Shown piece after piece: positions 46,326 through 54,521 of a stretch of DNA of 64,000 bases. The notes under the pieces are model-generated. The model saw only the letters and a program-made list of their open reading frames with translations, did no database searches and was not told the origin of the DNA. The number at the start of each line of letters is the position of its first letter. The stretch's first letter is position 1. The position numbers and the translations under genes are program-made. The stretch lies in contig NZ_JAHUWZ010000002.1 in the NCBI RefSeq assembly GCF_019218755.1, positions 1 through 64,000 of the forward strand. Direction: 5' to 3'. The stretch is from Acidovorax sp. sif1233 (GTDB lineage Bacteria; Pseudomonadota; Gammaproteobacteria; Burkholderiales; Burkholderiaceae_C).

Positions 46326-46802
46326 ATGCCACGCCCACCCATGACACCCAAACACGAAGTGCCCGTGAGCCCGTTCGAGGCGTTCCGGGCGGTGGTGACC
46401 GCCTACGGCGTGAAGGACCTGGCCGAGCGGCTGGGCATGAAGACCGGCGTGCTGTGGAACAAGGCCGACGCCGACGTGGAGAGCCACCACCAGCCCACGC
46501 TGCGCGACGTGATCGCGATCACACGCGAAACCCAGGACCCGCGAATCCTGGAGAGCCTGAACCGGCTGTTTGACCGCGCAACCATCGACCTGCGCCCGGG
46601 CCCCGTGAGCGACGAGGCGGTGCTGGAGCTGCTGCTGCGCGTGAGCAGCGAGAAGGGCCAGATGGCGCAGGCCTTGCGCAACGGCTACGCCGACAAGCGC
46701 TTTTGCCGTGAGGACTACATGGCCGTGCGCGCGGAGGCGTTCGATGTGGTCAACGCGGTGCTGGACTTCCTGCAGCGCCTGGAGGGCCTGGTCGATGAAT
46801 AA
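46326..46802 (+). CDS. CII-like phage regulatory protein
   Basis: The 158-residue protein matches the phage CII/CP76 family: SPFEAFRAVVTAYGVKDLAE, RLGMKTGVLWNKADADVESH (helix-turn-helix), QPTLRDVIAITRETQDPRIL. Such proteins activate lysogeny promoters in P2/lambda-like phages. It is the third gene of the rightward early operon. The C-terminal half is helical and may form an oligomer. Confidence 0.78.
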   Translation: MPRPPMTPKHEVPVSPFEAFRAVVTAYGVKDLAERLGMKTGVLWNKADADVESHHQPTLRDVIAITRETQDPRILESLNRLFDRATIDLRPGPVSDEAVLELLLRVSSEKGQMAQALRNGYADKRFCREDYMAVRAEAFDVVNAVLDFLQRLEGLVDE

Positions 46803-47088
46803 GCCCGCCGCCCCCACACCCAAGAAAACCCCGGCGCCCGTGGTGCGCGCCGTGGTGCACCGCCTGCCGCCAGGGCAGGGGCCCGCCGCGGGCACCGCGC
46901 TGGCAACGCTGTTTGGCGTGGAACTGCTCGAGGCCCTTCAAAGGAGGCGTACCGATGGCATCCCCTCTTCAACAAACCCTGCCCATGGACCTGCCGCTGC
47001 AGGCCCCCGAGGCACGAATGCGCGCGCTTTTCGAGGCGCAGTGGTCGCGGTGGCACCGCGCCAAGAGCTACGAGGAAGCGGTGCGTGA
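46795..47088 (+). CDS. Small Pro/Ala-rich early protein (doubtful in its 3' half)
   Basis: The 97-residue ORF overlaps the CII-like stop by 8 bp, as other genes here do. Residues 1-45 have sensible composition (RAVVHRLPPGQGPAAG, LATLFGVELLEALQRR), but the rest overlaps the next gene by 134 bp and is Pro/Arg/Ala-rich, like a shadow frame. The start may be real; the full length is uncertain. Confidence 0.4.
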   Translation: MNKPAAPTPKKTPAPVVRAVVHRLPPGQGPAAGTALATLFGVELLEALQRRRTDGIPSSTNPAHGPAAAGPRGTNARAFRGAVVAVAPRQELRGSGA

Positions 47089-47170
47089 CCCCGTTACCCG
47101 CCGCCTGCTGGAGCTGACGGTGGCACACGGGCTGCGCCATGAGGTGCCACGCGGAAGGGGGCGCCGGTGA
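46955..47170 (+). CDS. Hypothetical small early protein
   Basis: The 71-residue protein has a strong AAGGAGGCG ribosome site. It is helical and charged: LQAPEARMRALFEAQWSRWH, then RRLLELTVAHGLRHEVPRG. No family is recognised. It precedes the compact recombinase by about 147 bp, in which another short frame (47170 onward) is open but not convincing. Confidence 0.65.
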   Translation: MASPLQQTLPMDLPLQAPEARMRALFEAQWSRWHRAKSYEEAVRDPVTRRLLELTVAHGLRHEVPRGRGRR

Positions 47171-47317
47171 TGGGCGCGATCAACAGATTTTTGGCTTGGG
47201 CAGGCACTTCCCCTTCGGGGGTGGTGGGTGCCCTGGTGTGGGCCGGTGTGGTGTGCGCCGGTACCGCAATGGATTTCGAGCACACCGAAACACAAGAAAA
47301 GTCCATGGAGTTTGCAA

Positions 47318-47986
47318 ATGCAAAAACGATATCTGACCGAGTTAGAGCAGTCACGGCTGATGCTTGGGGTGTCCAAGGTCAACGACCCGCTGGCGCAGCG
47401 GGACTACCACTGGATCGGCGCGCTGATCCTCACGGGCATGCGCATTCAGGAGTTCAGCCGCCTCACCGTTCCGATGGTGCAGCAGGCGCTGGCCCTGGGC
47501 TGGCTGGTGAGCCCGAAGGAGTACTGCAAGGGCGGGCGCCGCTGCAATGAGTACCTGGTGACGGCGCGCCTGCGCACACACCTGGAAGCGCTGGTGAAGC
47601 TGAGCAACGAACTGGGCGCCGGGTGCGTGGTGCCGGCAGAGGGCCAGCCTCTGGTGTGGGGCCGGGATGTGGCCGGGATTGCCGGGGCGCTGAGCGTGCG
47701 CAGCTACGAGGCGCGGCTGAAGCAGTGGGCAGTGCATGCGCAGCTGGACGCGCGGATCAGCCCGCACTGGCTGCGCCACACACGGGGCATGAACATCATG
47801 CGCCGCAGCCGTGGCAACAACCCGCTGAAGGTGGCGCAGATCGCGCTGAACCACTCCAGCCTCAAGAGCACCGGCATTTACCTGGATATGAGTCGCGAGG
47901 AGTTCGAGCGCGAGCTGCAGCTGGTGGACGGCGGGCGTGTGCCGAAGAAGGTGGCGCGGAAGGTGGCGCAGGGAGTTGCCGCATGA
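47318..47986 (+). CDS. Compact tyrosine recombinase (catalytic domain only)
   Basis: The 222-residue protein has the catalytic residues of a tyrosine recombinase: Arg42 (LTGMRIQEFSRLTV), H150-x-x-R153 (HWLRHTRGMNIMRR), His179 (IALNHSSLKSTG) and Tyr188 (STGIYLDMSREEF). It lacks the N-terminal SAM-like core-binding domain. Its place in the early operon, far from the attachment site, argues against its being the main integrase; resolution of replication products or DNA inversion is possible. Confidence 0.75.
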   Translation: MQKRYLTELEQSRLMLGVSKVNDPLAQRDYHWIGALILTGMRIQEFSRLTVPMVQQALALGWLVSPKEYCKGGRRCNEYLVTARLRTHLEALVKLSNELGAGCVVPAEGQPLVWGRDVAGIAGALSVRSYEARLKQWAVHAQLDARISPHWLRHTRGMNIMRRSRGNNPLKVAQIALNHSSLKSTGIYLDMSREEFERELQLVDGGRVPKKVARKVAQGVAA

Positions 47987-48441
47987 ACGACCTTCTGACC
48001 AACCCATCTGAAACGACGATGTTGAACCCAGCCGAGATGCTGGCGGCCCGTCGCGCAGCGGAGAACCGCCGCTTGCTTGGGCAGTTTGACGAGGAAGAGC
48101 TGGAGGCTGTGCGCGGGCTTTTCAATGTGGCGCGCCGACTGTGGGACACGGGCGGCGGCGGCACGGTGGCGCGGCTGCTGCTGGGTATCTACAACGGCGG
48201 ACGGTTTCCCTTCGACTTGACCGATCTGCGCCGCCTGGATGGCAAGAACCTGGCAATGGCGATGACGGTGCTGCACATGGACGCCAGCTACTGCCGGGCC
48301 GAGGTGCACGTGGTGCTGGCGGCTCTTCTGGATGACCCCACCGTGCAGAGCCGCATGGAGTGCTGGGCCTACGACATGGGCTTGAAGGGCCGGGCCAAGA
48401 AGGCCGAGGTCGAGGAGTTGCGCCGGAGGCTTGCACGATGA
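47983..48441 (+). CDS. Hypothetical early phage protein
   Basis: The 152-residue protein is not firmly recognised. It has an N-terminal helical part (LLGQFDEEELEAVRGLFNVA) and GNGGR-like RLLLGIYNGGRFPFDLTDLR, then RAEVHVVLAALLDDPTVQSR. The pattern is common in early operons of Burkholderiales phages. Overlaps on both sides (ATGA) tie it to the operon. Confidence 0.65.
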   Translation: MNDLLTNPSETTMLNPAEMLAARRAAENRRLLGQFDEEELEAVRGLFNVARRLWDTGGGGTVARLLLGIYNGGRFPFDLTDLRRLDGKNLAMAMTVLHMDASYCRAEVHVVLAALLDDPTVQSRMECWAYDMGLKGRAKKAEVEELRRRLAR

Positions 48442-48782
48442 GCGCCGTTCTCCAACCCCAGGCCAAGCGCCCCTCTATCGACCGTGACGGCATGCACTGG
48501 GTGCCGCATGGCATCTCCGCGCAGCTGGCCCCGCGCCATTCGCTCACCGGTTCCACCATCGTCGGCCACATGGCCGCGCACAGCGTGAGGCATCCGCGCT
48601 ACCTGCAGGGCAAGGCCCACGTGATGGTGGAGTCGGTGCAGGACCCGTTCACCCTGGCGGCCCGCATGCATCCGGACCAGGCGCGCGTGCTGGCTGCCGC
48701 GCTGATCGCCGCTGCCGACTGCGCGGACGCCGTGCAGGCGGGTATCGAGGGGAGGGGGCCGGTATGTCGTTCTTCAAAGTGA
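48438..48782 (+). CDS. Hypothetical early phage protein
   Basis: The 114-residue protein is unrecognised. It has HSLTGSTIVGHMAAHSVRHP and a C-terminal helix PDQARVLAAALIAAADCADA. It is coupled to the gene before it (ATGA) and overlaps the next, 51-codon gene by 19 bp. Confidence 0.55.
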   Translation: MSAVLQPQAKRPSIDRDGMHWVPHGISAQLAPRHSLTGSTIVGHMAAHSVRHPRYLQGKAHVMVESVQDPFTLAARMHPDQARVLAAALIAAADCADAVQAGIEGRGPVCRSSK

Positions 48783-48919
48783 CGCACATCGGCCCCGACC
48801 TGCAGCGCCACCAGCGCACCGTGCCGGCGGCCAGCACCGCCCAGGCCCAGGCCTGGATGGAGCAGCTGTACGGGCAGGCGCTGGCGCTGGCCGCCGTGCG
48901 CGTGGGGCCGCTGCCATGA
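48764..48919 (+). CDS. Short early protein (51 residues)
   Basis: The ORF starts MSFFKVTHIGPDLQRHQRT, with GGGGAGGGGGCC as a ribosome site, and ends just as the next ATG opens (ccATGA). It is helical near QAWMEQLYGQALALAAVR. Short and unrecognised, but the coupling on its 3' side supports it. Confidence 0.5.
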   Translation: MSFFKVTHIGPDLQRHQRTVPAASTAQAQAWMEQLYGQALALAAVRVGPLP

Positions 48920-49137
48920 AGGCGCGGATCTGGTGGGGTGCGTGGAAGGTGCTGGCCGCGCTGCAGGGGCTGGGCCTGCTGGCCATCTCGGGCCTGGTCT
49001 GGCTCACCGGGCGGGTGCAGCGGGGCGCCAATGCCGCGCAGGTGGAGATGCTGCTTGCCCGTGCGGAGGGTGCCATCGCGGCCCAGCGGGAGCGGCGTGC
49101 GCGCCCCCGGCGCGGGGGTGGAGGAACACGGCCATGA
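48916..49137 (+). CDS. Small membrane protein
   Basis: The 73-residue protein has one hydrophobic segment (VLAALQGLGLLAISGLVWL, residues about 12-30) and a very basic C-terminus (AAQRERRARPRRGG). It starts on the stop of the previous ORF and overlaps the next by 4 bp. Unknown function; a superinfection-related membrane role is only a guess. Confidence 0.55.
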   Translation: MKARIWWGAWKVLAALQGLGLLAISGLVWLTGRVQRGANAAQVEMLLARAEGAIAAQRERRARPRRGGGGTRP

Positions 49138-49343
49138 CGCAGGCATTTATCTCGCTGGCCGCCGAGCGCGTGGAGGCCGGCCCCCTTCGCTGGGTGGGCG
49201 GTGTGCTGCAGCAGGAGACGCGGCTTTTCATGGGCGAGCAGTGCGTGTGCGTGCTGCTGGTGTCCTTTCCCCCAGGTTCGCCCGAGTGGCTGAAAGGCCA
49301 GCGCCTGCGCGCGCTGGACGGCGCTGGCCGGGTACCCGCATGA
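49134..49343 (+). CDS. Hypothetical early protein
   Basis: The 69-residue protein is probably a small beta-barrel (FISLAAERVEAGPLRWVGGV; LFMGEQCVCVLLVSFPPGSP). The tight ATGA overlaps suggest translation is coupled. Unrecognised. Confidence 0.5.
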   Translation: MTQAFISLAAERVEAGPLRWVGGVLQQETRLFMGEQCVCVLLVSFPPGSPEWLKGQRLRALDGAGRVPA

Positions 49344-49792
49344 GCACGGCGCTGCGCACCAGGGTGCTGCGGGTGCTGCTGGCGCAGGGCAAGTGGGTGG
49401 ACCGCGCAGCCCTGAACCGCCTGACCACCTGCCAGCCCGCCCTGGACGACGTGCTGGCGGATCTGGTGATCGAGGGCCACGCCGAGTTCAGGAAGTTCGC
49501 CGGGTACCGGCTGTGCGGCGGGCCGCAGGTGCGCGCGGCGCGGCTGCAGCTGGCGGCAGATCCCACCCTCGTCCGGGCGGTGTCTGCGGCAACGCAGCAG
49601 GCCGAGGGCGGCGAGCAGGTGGTGATGGGCGTGGCCGAGCGCCGGCCCGAGCTGGGCGGCGCGGTGGTGACTTACCAGATGGAGCTGCCGGTGTGTGGTT
49701 CGCCGGGCGAAGCACTCGCCCAGGCGCAGGCGCTGGTGGGGTTTTGCAAAACCGGCCTGCTGGCGGGCCTTGGAGGGCAGGGCAATGCGTGA
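49340..49792 (+). CDS. Winged-helix-like early protein
   Basis: The 150-residue protein has an N-terminal winged-helix appearance: LRTRVLRVLLAQGKWVDRAA, then CQPALDDVLADLVIEGHAEF, KFAGYRLCGG. The C-terminal half has a beta segment (GGAVVTYQMELPVCGSPGEA). It could bind DNA as a regulator or replication helper. No family name. Confidence 0.55.
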   Translation: MSTALRTRVLRVLLAQGKWVDRAALNRLTTCQPALDDVLADLVIEGHAEFRKFAGYRLCGGPQVRAARLQLAADPTLVRAVSAATQQAEGGEQVVMGVAERRPELGGAVVTYQMELPVCGSPGEALAQAQALVGFCKTGLLAGLGGQGNA

Positions 49793-50084
49793 TCTGGAGT
49801 ACTGGCAGGTGCGCTGCCGCCGGGCCGAGGGACTGCTGGCGAAGGCGCGCAAGGGTATCCGCGTGTCGATGCAGCGCGCCGCGGTGATGCAGGTGCTGGG
49901 CGACTTGAAGCCCGGGGAGTGGTTGAGCACCGACCGGCTGCAGCGTCAGGCCGGCGTGAAGTGGTCCCACCTGGCCGAGATGGAAGCGCTGGGCTTGGTG
50001 GTTTCCCGCCCCGCTGGGGGCGGCAACAAATCTGAATGGCAGCTGGAGCACCTGGTGACGGTGCCCGCGGCCGATGGGGAGTGA
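49785..50084 (+). CDS. Helix-turn-helix-like early protein
   Basis: The 99-residue protein has a helix (YWQVRCRRAEGLLAKARKGI) and then a winged-helix pattern LKPGEWLSTDRLQRQAGVKW and AEMEALGLVVSRPAGGGNKS. It may be related to the adjacent winged-helix gene, perhaps a split pair. Confidence 0.55.
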   Translation: MRDLEYWQVRCRRAEGLLAKARKGIRVSMQRAAVMQVLGDLKPGEWLSTDRLQRQAGVKWSHLAEMEALGLVVSRPAGGGNKSEWQLEHLVTVPAADGE

Positions 50085-50088
50085 ATGT

Positions 50089-50397
50089 ATGAGCTTTCAA
50101 ATTGAAGGGCAGGTGCGCATTGTTTCCAACAGCTGCACCGCCAGTGAAATGGGGATCGAGGCCGCGCGGCAGCTGCTGCGCCTGGTGGTTGATCCGATGC
50201 GCGACCAGAACGTGTCCAAGGGCGCCATGCTGGACCTGCTGCTGGGGATGCTGGCAGGCACGGTGGGGCACTTTGCTCAGGACCTGAGCGTTGAGGAGAT
50301 CCTCGCGCAGCTCGACAACTGCAAGCGCATGGCTTCGGATGTGCTGGGCGCCAAGTGTGAGGCGCATGTGCACCCAGCAGGAAAGGCGGTGCACTGA
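50089..50397 (+). CDS. Hypothetical early protein
   Basis: The 102-residue protein is unrecognised. It is helical (MGIEAARQLLRLVVDPMRDQ, GAMLDLLLGMLAGTVGHFAQ). It starts 5 bp after the previous stop and its stop overlaps the next ATG. Confidence 0.55.
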   Translation: MSFQIEGQVRIVSNSCTASEMGIEAARQLLRLVVDPMRDQNVSKGAMLDLLLGMLAGTVGHFAQDLSVEEILAQLDNCKRMASDVLGAKCEAHVHPAGKAVH

Positions 50398-50648
50398 TGA
50401 CCGTGCTCAATGCCTTTCAGAGCGTGCGCCCGCGTGGGGTGGACATGCCCAGCGCGGTGCCTGTGGTGGCCAAGGCTGGCCAGGTACCGGCCAAGCTGCC
50501 GGGCTCGCTGCCCCGTGTGCTGGACCGCAAGGGTTGCCTGAATGCGCCGCTGGCGCCCCGGGTGTATGGCTCGATCTCCGTGGAGGGACGCGATGCAGGG
50601 CAGGCCAGCGCGGACAAGCGCAGCGCGCTGCTGAAAGGAGGCCTGTGA
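50397..50648 (+). CDS. Hypothetical early protein
   Basis: The 83-residue protein is Pro/Val-rich and probably extended (NAFQSVRPRGVDMPSAVPVV, LPRVLDRKGCLNAPLAPRVY). It is joined to both neighbours by 1-bp stop-start overlaps. Unrecognised. Confidence 0.5.
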   Translation: MTVLNAFQSVRPRGVDMPSAVPVVAKAGQVPAKLPGSLPRVLDRKGCLNAPLAPRVYGSISVEGRDAGQASADKRSALLKGGL

Positions 50649-51274
50649 TGGCATCACCCACACGTTACCCCCTGACCTGGCCCGAGGGCTGGAAGCGCAT
50701 GCCCAGCTACCAGCGCAAGCGCGCCACCTTCAAGAGCCAGGGCAAGTCCCTCACGGTGTTCGACGGCGTGCAGCGTGTGCTGGACGAGCTGGAGCGCCTG
50801 GGCGTGCACCAGGACGATGTGATCGTGTCGACCAACCTGCAGACGCGGCTGGACGGCCTGCCACGCAGCAACCAGGGGCGCCCTGGCGACCCCGGCGTGT
50901 GTGTGTACTGGCAGAAGTCGGCAAAGGAGCCGATGCGCTGCATGGCGGTGGACCGCTACGACGAGGTGCAGGACAACCTGGCCGCCGTGGCCGCCACGCT
51001 GGAGGCGATGCGCTCGATCGAGCGGCACGGTGGTGCGGCCATCCTCGATCGCGCTTTCACGGGGTTTGCGGCGCTGCCGGCGCCGGCGGCCGGCCAGCGG
51101 GACTGGTGGACTGTGCTGGGCCTGGAGCCTGATGCCGACGTGGAGGCGATTCGCCGTGCGCATCGTGCGCTGGCGGCCAGGGTGCACCCGGACCGCCAGG
51201 GGGGCAGCGAAGCGCTGATGGCGCAGATCAACACGGCCCGCGATGCTGGATTGAAGAAATGGGGGGTGGCATGA
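50648..51274 (+). CDS. J-domain (DnaJ-like) phage protein
   Basis: The 208-residue protein has an N-terminal region (residues 1-145: YPLTWPEGWKRMPSYQRKRA, DVIVSTNLQTRLDGLPRSNQ) common to a family of phage early proteins. The C-terminal J domain (residues about 150-203) is DWWTVLGLEPDADVEAIRRA, HRALAARVHPDRQGGSEALM, where HPD is the DnaK-stimulating motif. Such proteins probably recruit host DnaK to a phage process, as lambda uses DnaJ at its origin. A strong GGAGGCC ribosome site precedes the ATG. Confidence 0.75.
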   Translation: MASPTRYPLTWPEGWKRMPSYQRKRATFKSQGKSLTVFDGVQRVLDELERLGVHQDDVIVSTNLQTRLDGLPRSNQGRPGDPGVCVYWQKSAKEPMRCMAVDRYDEVQDNLAAVAATLEAMRSIERHGGAAILDRAFTGFAALPAPAAGQRDWWTVLGLEPDADVEAIRRAHRALAARVHPDRQGGSEALMAQINTARDAGLKKWGVA

Positions 51275-51849
51275 GCAGCCGGGAGTTCATTGTTTCCGTG
51301 CCTGCGATCAAGGGCATGAAGGCTGCGGCGGCGCGCCAAGCGATACGTGACGCGGTGAGGGCCACCGGCGACTTCTACGGTCAAAAGGTGGACGTTGTGC
51401 CGGTCCCTACTAGGGCGGCATCCGTTCACGCAGAGTTGGAGCACCTGCCTGGCGATTTTTGGGCGGTGGTCGCGCCCTGCGGCGAGGGTGTGGTGTTCCG
51501 AAACCCCATTGATGCGCGGTGGGCGTTGACGGGCACCGGGACGGGTTCTGATGGCTTTGGCCACCCGACCATTGCAGAGCATTTCAGGGATTGCTACGGC
51601 GGCGAGTGCCTGGTGCTTTTGAGCCTGCGGCTCGGCAGTGTGGCATCTGAAGATTCGGACCTGCGCCGCGATGCTGCGCGTTGGCGCCACGGAGAGAAGC
51701 ACGGTTTCCCTACTGAGTGGCAGCAGGTTTCACCCGTGGAACTGCCGCCTCATTGGATTGCCGAAGGCATCGACAGCGAGTATCCAACTGTCGGGGAGGC
51801 CATCGATGCCCACATGGCGGCATTGGCTGCGAAGGGCGGTGCCGCATGA
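51271..51849 (+). CDS. Hypothetical early protein
   Basis: The 192-residue protein is unrecognised. It has KGMKAAAARQAIRDAVRATG near the N-terminus and DSEYPTVGEAIDAHMAALA at the end. GC content is lower than in neighbours. It overlaps both the J-domain gene and the methyltransferase gene by 4 bp. Confidence 0.55.
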   Translation: MSSREFIVSVPAIKGMKAAAARQAIRDAVRATGDFYGQKVDVVPVPTRAASVHAELEHLPGDFWAVVAPCGEGVVFRNPIDARWALTGTGTGSDGFGHPTIAEHFRDCYGGECLVLLSLRLGSVASEDSDLRRDAARWRHGEKHGFPTEWQQVSPVELPPHWIAEGIDSEYPTVGEAIDAHMAALAAKGGAA

Positions 51850-53642
51850 CGCCGCAAGAAGTTACCCACTTCCACCTGTTCGGCGGCTCCGGCAGCGGCG
51901 CGGCGGGGTTCAAGGATGCGGACCCGACAATCGGCACCATCAAGGGCCGCATGGTGCTGCTGGGCGGCATCGACGTGGACGCCCGGGCGTGCCGGGACTT
52001 CTACACCCTCAACGGTGTGACGCAGGCCTGCGTGGATCTGTTCAGCCTGGAGCAGTACCTGGCCTGGCACGGGCACATGCCGCCCGAGGGCTGGCGCGAA
52101 GCGACGGCCGACACGGTGCGCGCCGCGGCGCAGTGGCGGTTCCCGGACATCATCTTTCTGTCGGCGCCGTGCAAGGGCTTCTCTGGCCTGCTGCCTGCGC
52201 TGCATGCCAGCACCCTGAAGTACCAGGCCCTGAACGAGCTGACGCTGCGCGGGGTGTGGCTGATGCTGGAGGCCTTTGGCGACGACTTGCCCGGGCTGAT
52301 CGTGTTCGAGAACGTGCCGCGCATTGCCACCCGTGGGCGGCACCTGCTCGATCAGATCGTGAGCATGCTGCAGCACTACGGCTACGCCACGGCCGAGACG
52401 ACGCACGACTGCGGCGAGCTGGGCGACGGGCTGGGGCAGAGCCGCCGCCGCTTTCTGCTGGTGGCGCGGCTGGTGCGCAAGGTGCCGCCGTTCCTGTACG
52501 AGCCGCCCAAGCGCGGGCTGCGCAGCGTGGGCGAGGTGCTGGGCCATGTACCGCTGCCCGGCGACCCGGTGGGCGGGCCCATGCACCGGATGCCTTCGCT
52601 GCAGTGGAAAACGTGGGTGCGCCTGGCTTTTGTGGAGGCGGGCAGCGACTGGCGCAGCCTCAACAAACTGGCGGTGGAAGACGGGCACCTGCGGGATTTC
52701 CTGATCGTGCCCGGTGCAGGTCATGACTCCTTCCCTGTGGCGGATCCAGCCTTTGCGCCTTCTGCAGCCTGGAAGGATGGCCAGGCGCTGGGCGTGCGGC
52801 AGTGGGACCAGCACACGGGCGCTGTGCCTGGCCAGACGGGGCCGCTGCAGGGCGCGTACAGCGTGGCCGACCCGCGCCATGGTGGCCCAGCCAAGCACTC
52901 GAACGAGTTCCGCATCGTGGCCTGGGAGGGCGCGGCGCGGGCGGTGACCAGCGCGCATGGCACGGGCCAGGCCGTGGCGGATCCACGTGGTGGGGAGGAC
53001 CCCGCAGGGCTGCATGGGAAATACCACGTGACGCCCTGGAGCGAGCACACCCGGGCGGTGATCGCGGGAAACGCCAATGGCGCGGCCGTGGTGGCTGACC
53101 CCCGGCCCAACCTGCAGCGGGGCAAGGGCGATGCCTACCTGACCGGCGGGCACTACGGCGTGGTGCGATACGACGACCCGGCCGGGGCCGTGAGCGCATC
53201 GGCGTGCCATGACAACGGGCCGTGGAGCGTGGCCGATCCGCGCGCCGCTTCCGGTTTTGCCACCGGAAATGAGGCGCTGCCCAGCCCGAACGACAAGCTG
53301 GTGTGTCGCATCGAGGCGCGGGACGGCACCTGGCACCGGCCCTTCACCACGCTGGAGCTGGCTTGCCTTCAGAGCTTCATCGACCCGGAGGAGTATTTCT
53401 CGCCCGCTGGGCCCGCAAGCCGCGGCGAGCGCTTTGTGCTGGACGGCGAAAGCGATCAGCGCTGGCGCGAGGCGATCGGCAACGCGGTGCCGCGCAAGTC
53501 GGCCAAGGCGATCGGGCAGGTGATGGGCCAGACCATTCTGCTGGCGCGCAATGGCGAGACGTTCGTGCTGGGCAGCACGCCGATCTGGGTGCGGCCGATG
53601 GTGGCTGCGCTGGCGGTGGCCAGGGAAGGCGGTGCTGCATGA
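51846..53642 (+). CDS. Cytosine-C5 DNA methyltransferase with a repeat-bearing insert (orphan)
   Basis: The 598-residue enzyme has motif I (FHLFGGSGSGAAGFKDAD), motif IV APCKGFSG with catalytic Cys109, motif VI FENVPR, motif VIII QSRRRFLLVA and motif X AIGNAVPRK. Between VIII and X (residues about 297-500) lie five V-A-D-P units separated by 36-46 residues. No restriction enzyme is next to it, so it probably protects phage DNA from host restriction or alters expression. It is long for a Dcm-type enzyme (about 320-480). Confidence 0.85.
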   Translation: MTPQEVTHFHLFGGSGSGAAGFKDADPTIGTIKGRMVLLGGIDVDARACRDFYTLNGVTQACVDLFSLEQYLAWHGHMPPEGWREATADTVRAAAQWRFPDIIFLSAPCKGFSGLLPALHASTLKYQALNELTLRGVWLMLEAFGDDLPGLIVFENVPRIATRGRHLLDQIVSMLQHYGYATAETTHDCGELGDGLGQSRRRFLLVARLVRKVPPFLYEPPKRGLRSVGEVLGHVPLPGDPVGGPMHRMPSLQWKTWVRLAFVEAGSDWRSLNKLAVEDGHLRDFLIVPGAGHDSFPVADPAFAPSAAWKDGQALGVRQWDQHTGAVPGQTGPLQGAYSVADPRHGGPAKHSNEFRIVAWEGAARAVTSAHGTGQAVADPRGGEDPAGLHGKYHVTPWSEHTRAVIAGNANGAAVVADPRPNLQRGKGDAYLTGGHYGVVRYDDPAGAVSASACHDNGPWSVADPRAASGFATGNEALPSPNDKLVCRIEARDGTWHRPFTTLELACLQSFIDPEEYFSPAGPASRGERFVLDGESDQRWREAIGNAVPRKSAKAIGQVMGQTILLARNGETFVLGSTPIWVRPMVAALAVAREGGAA

Positions 53643-53887
53643 GTACCGAGCTGCGCACCTGGGCCAACGGCGAGCGCTGCGCCGAGTGCTGCCTTGGTGA
53701 CCGTTGCGACGACCCCACCCACCACGACCGCGCCCGCTGCCCCCACTGCAAGGGCACCGGCTGGGCCATTTGGACCGAGGCCGGGCGCGAGGACTACGTG
53801 ACCTACATGAAGGTCCGGCAAGGCCTGTCGGAAAGCGAAGCGCGCGCCTTCATCGCCAAGTTGACTCAGGAGGGGGGTGCTGCATGA
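53639..53887 (+). CDS. Small zinc-binding-like protein
   Basis: The 82-residue protein has Cys-rich spacing: CAECCLGDRCDDPTHHDRAR and CPHCKGTGWAIW, where CPHCKGTG resembles a DnaJ-type zinc repeat. Possible zinc-dependent DNA or protein contact. It starts within the methyltransferase stop (ATGA). Confidence 0.6.
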   Translation: MSTELRTWANGERCAECCLGDRCDDPTHHDRARCPHCKGTGWAIWTEAGREDYVTYMKVRQGLSESEARAFIAKLTQEGGAA

Positions 53888-54105
53888 CACCAAAACAAGA
53901 GGCCCAGGTGAAGAAGGCCGGGATGAAGCTGGCCGAGGCCCTGGACAAGGCAGGCGACGCACTGAACGCCTACAGCAGGGCATGCCTGAACGCTGGCCTG
54001 CCTTTCAAGGGCGCGGATGACGGCCGCGTGCTGCTGTTGGAGAACATGGTGGAGTACCAGATGTACCTGCGATCCATCTATGACAAAGAAGGGACAAGCA
54101 TATGA
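53884..54105 (+). CDS. Hypothetical early protein
   Basis: The 73-residue protein has a long helix (KQEAQVKKAGMKLAEALDKA). Unrecognised. It is coupled at both ends. Confidence 0.5.
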   Translation: MTPKQEAQVKKAGMKLAEALDKAGDALNAYSRACLNAGLPFKGADDGRVLLLENMVEYQMYLRSIYDKEGTSI

Positions 54106-54521
54106 CGCTATCAAACAATGAGCGGGCAGAGCGCCCACGCTGCGCGGTACGTGGCCTGGTATCGCCCGGCGCGATGTGCGGGCAGGTGATGATGGGCGGC
54201 TATTGCGGCCACGATGGGGCCTGCCGCCACAAGGTGCTGCCGGTGCGCATTCAGACGCAGGCGGAGGCCAATGCCTACTGGGCAGACAAGGACTACAAGA
54301 AGTGGGTGGTGGAGTTCAAGGCGGGCACGCTGCGCAAGCCCAAGCGCTGGCAGGTGAACGTGGGTGCGGCCAACACCAACGGCGCGCGGCGCGCTGGCCT
54401 GGCTGCGGCTGACCTGTTGGGGCACGACTGGTGCCGCAGTGCCATGTCCACGGTGCGGCTGGCGACGGCGCAGGACCTGGGGTGTCTGGCGACGCCTGGC
54501 AAGGAAGGCGGTGTTGCATGA
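54102..54521 (+). CDS. Hypothetical Cys/His-bearing early protein
   Basis: The 139-residue protein has RPRCAVRGLVSPGAMCGQVM, GYCGHDGACRHK, a possible zinc site in the first 50 residues, and a basic region (FKAGTLRKPKRWQVNV). It could bind nucleic acid. Unrecognised. Confidence 0.55.
   Translation: MTLSNNERAERPRCAVRGLVSPGAMCGQVMMGGYCGHDGACRHKVLPVRIQTQAEANAYWADKDYKKWVVEFKAGTLRKPKRWQVNVGAANTNGARRAGLAAADLLGHDWCRSAMSTVRLATAQDLGCLATPGKEGGVA

Noticed and set aside
47167..47550. A 127-codon + strand frame before the compact recombinase
   Set aside because: The first 30 residues could be a small membrane peptide, but the remainder is a shadow of the recombinase; no independent stop or ribosome evidence.
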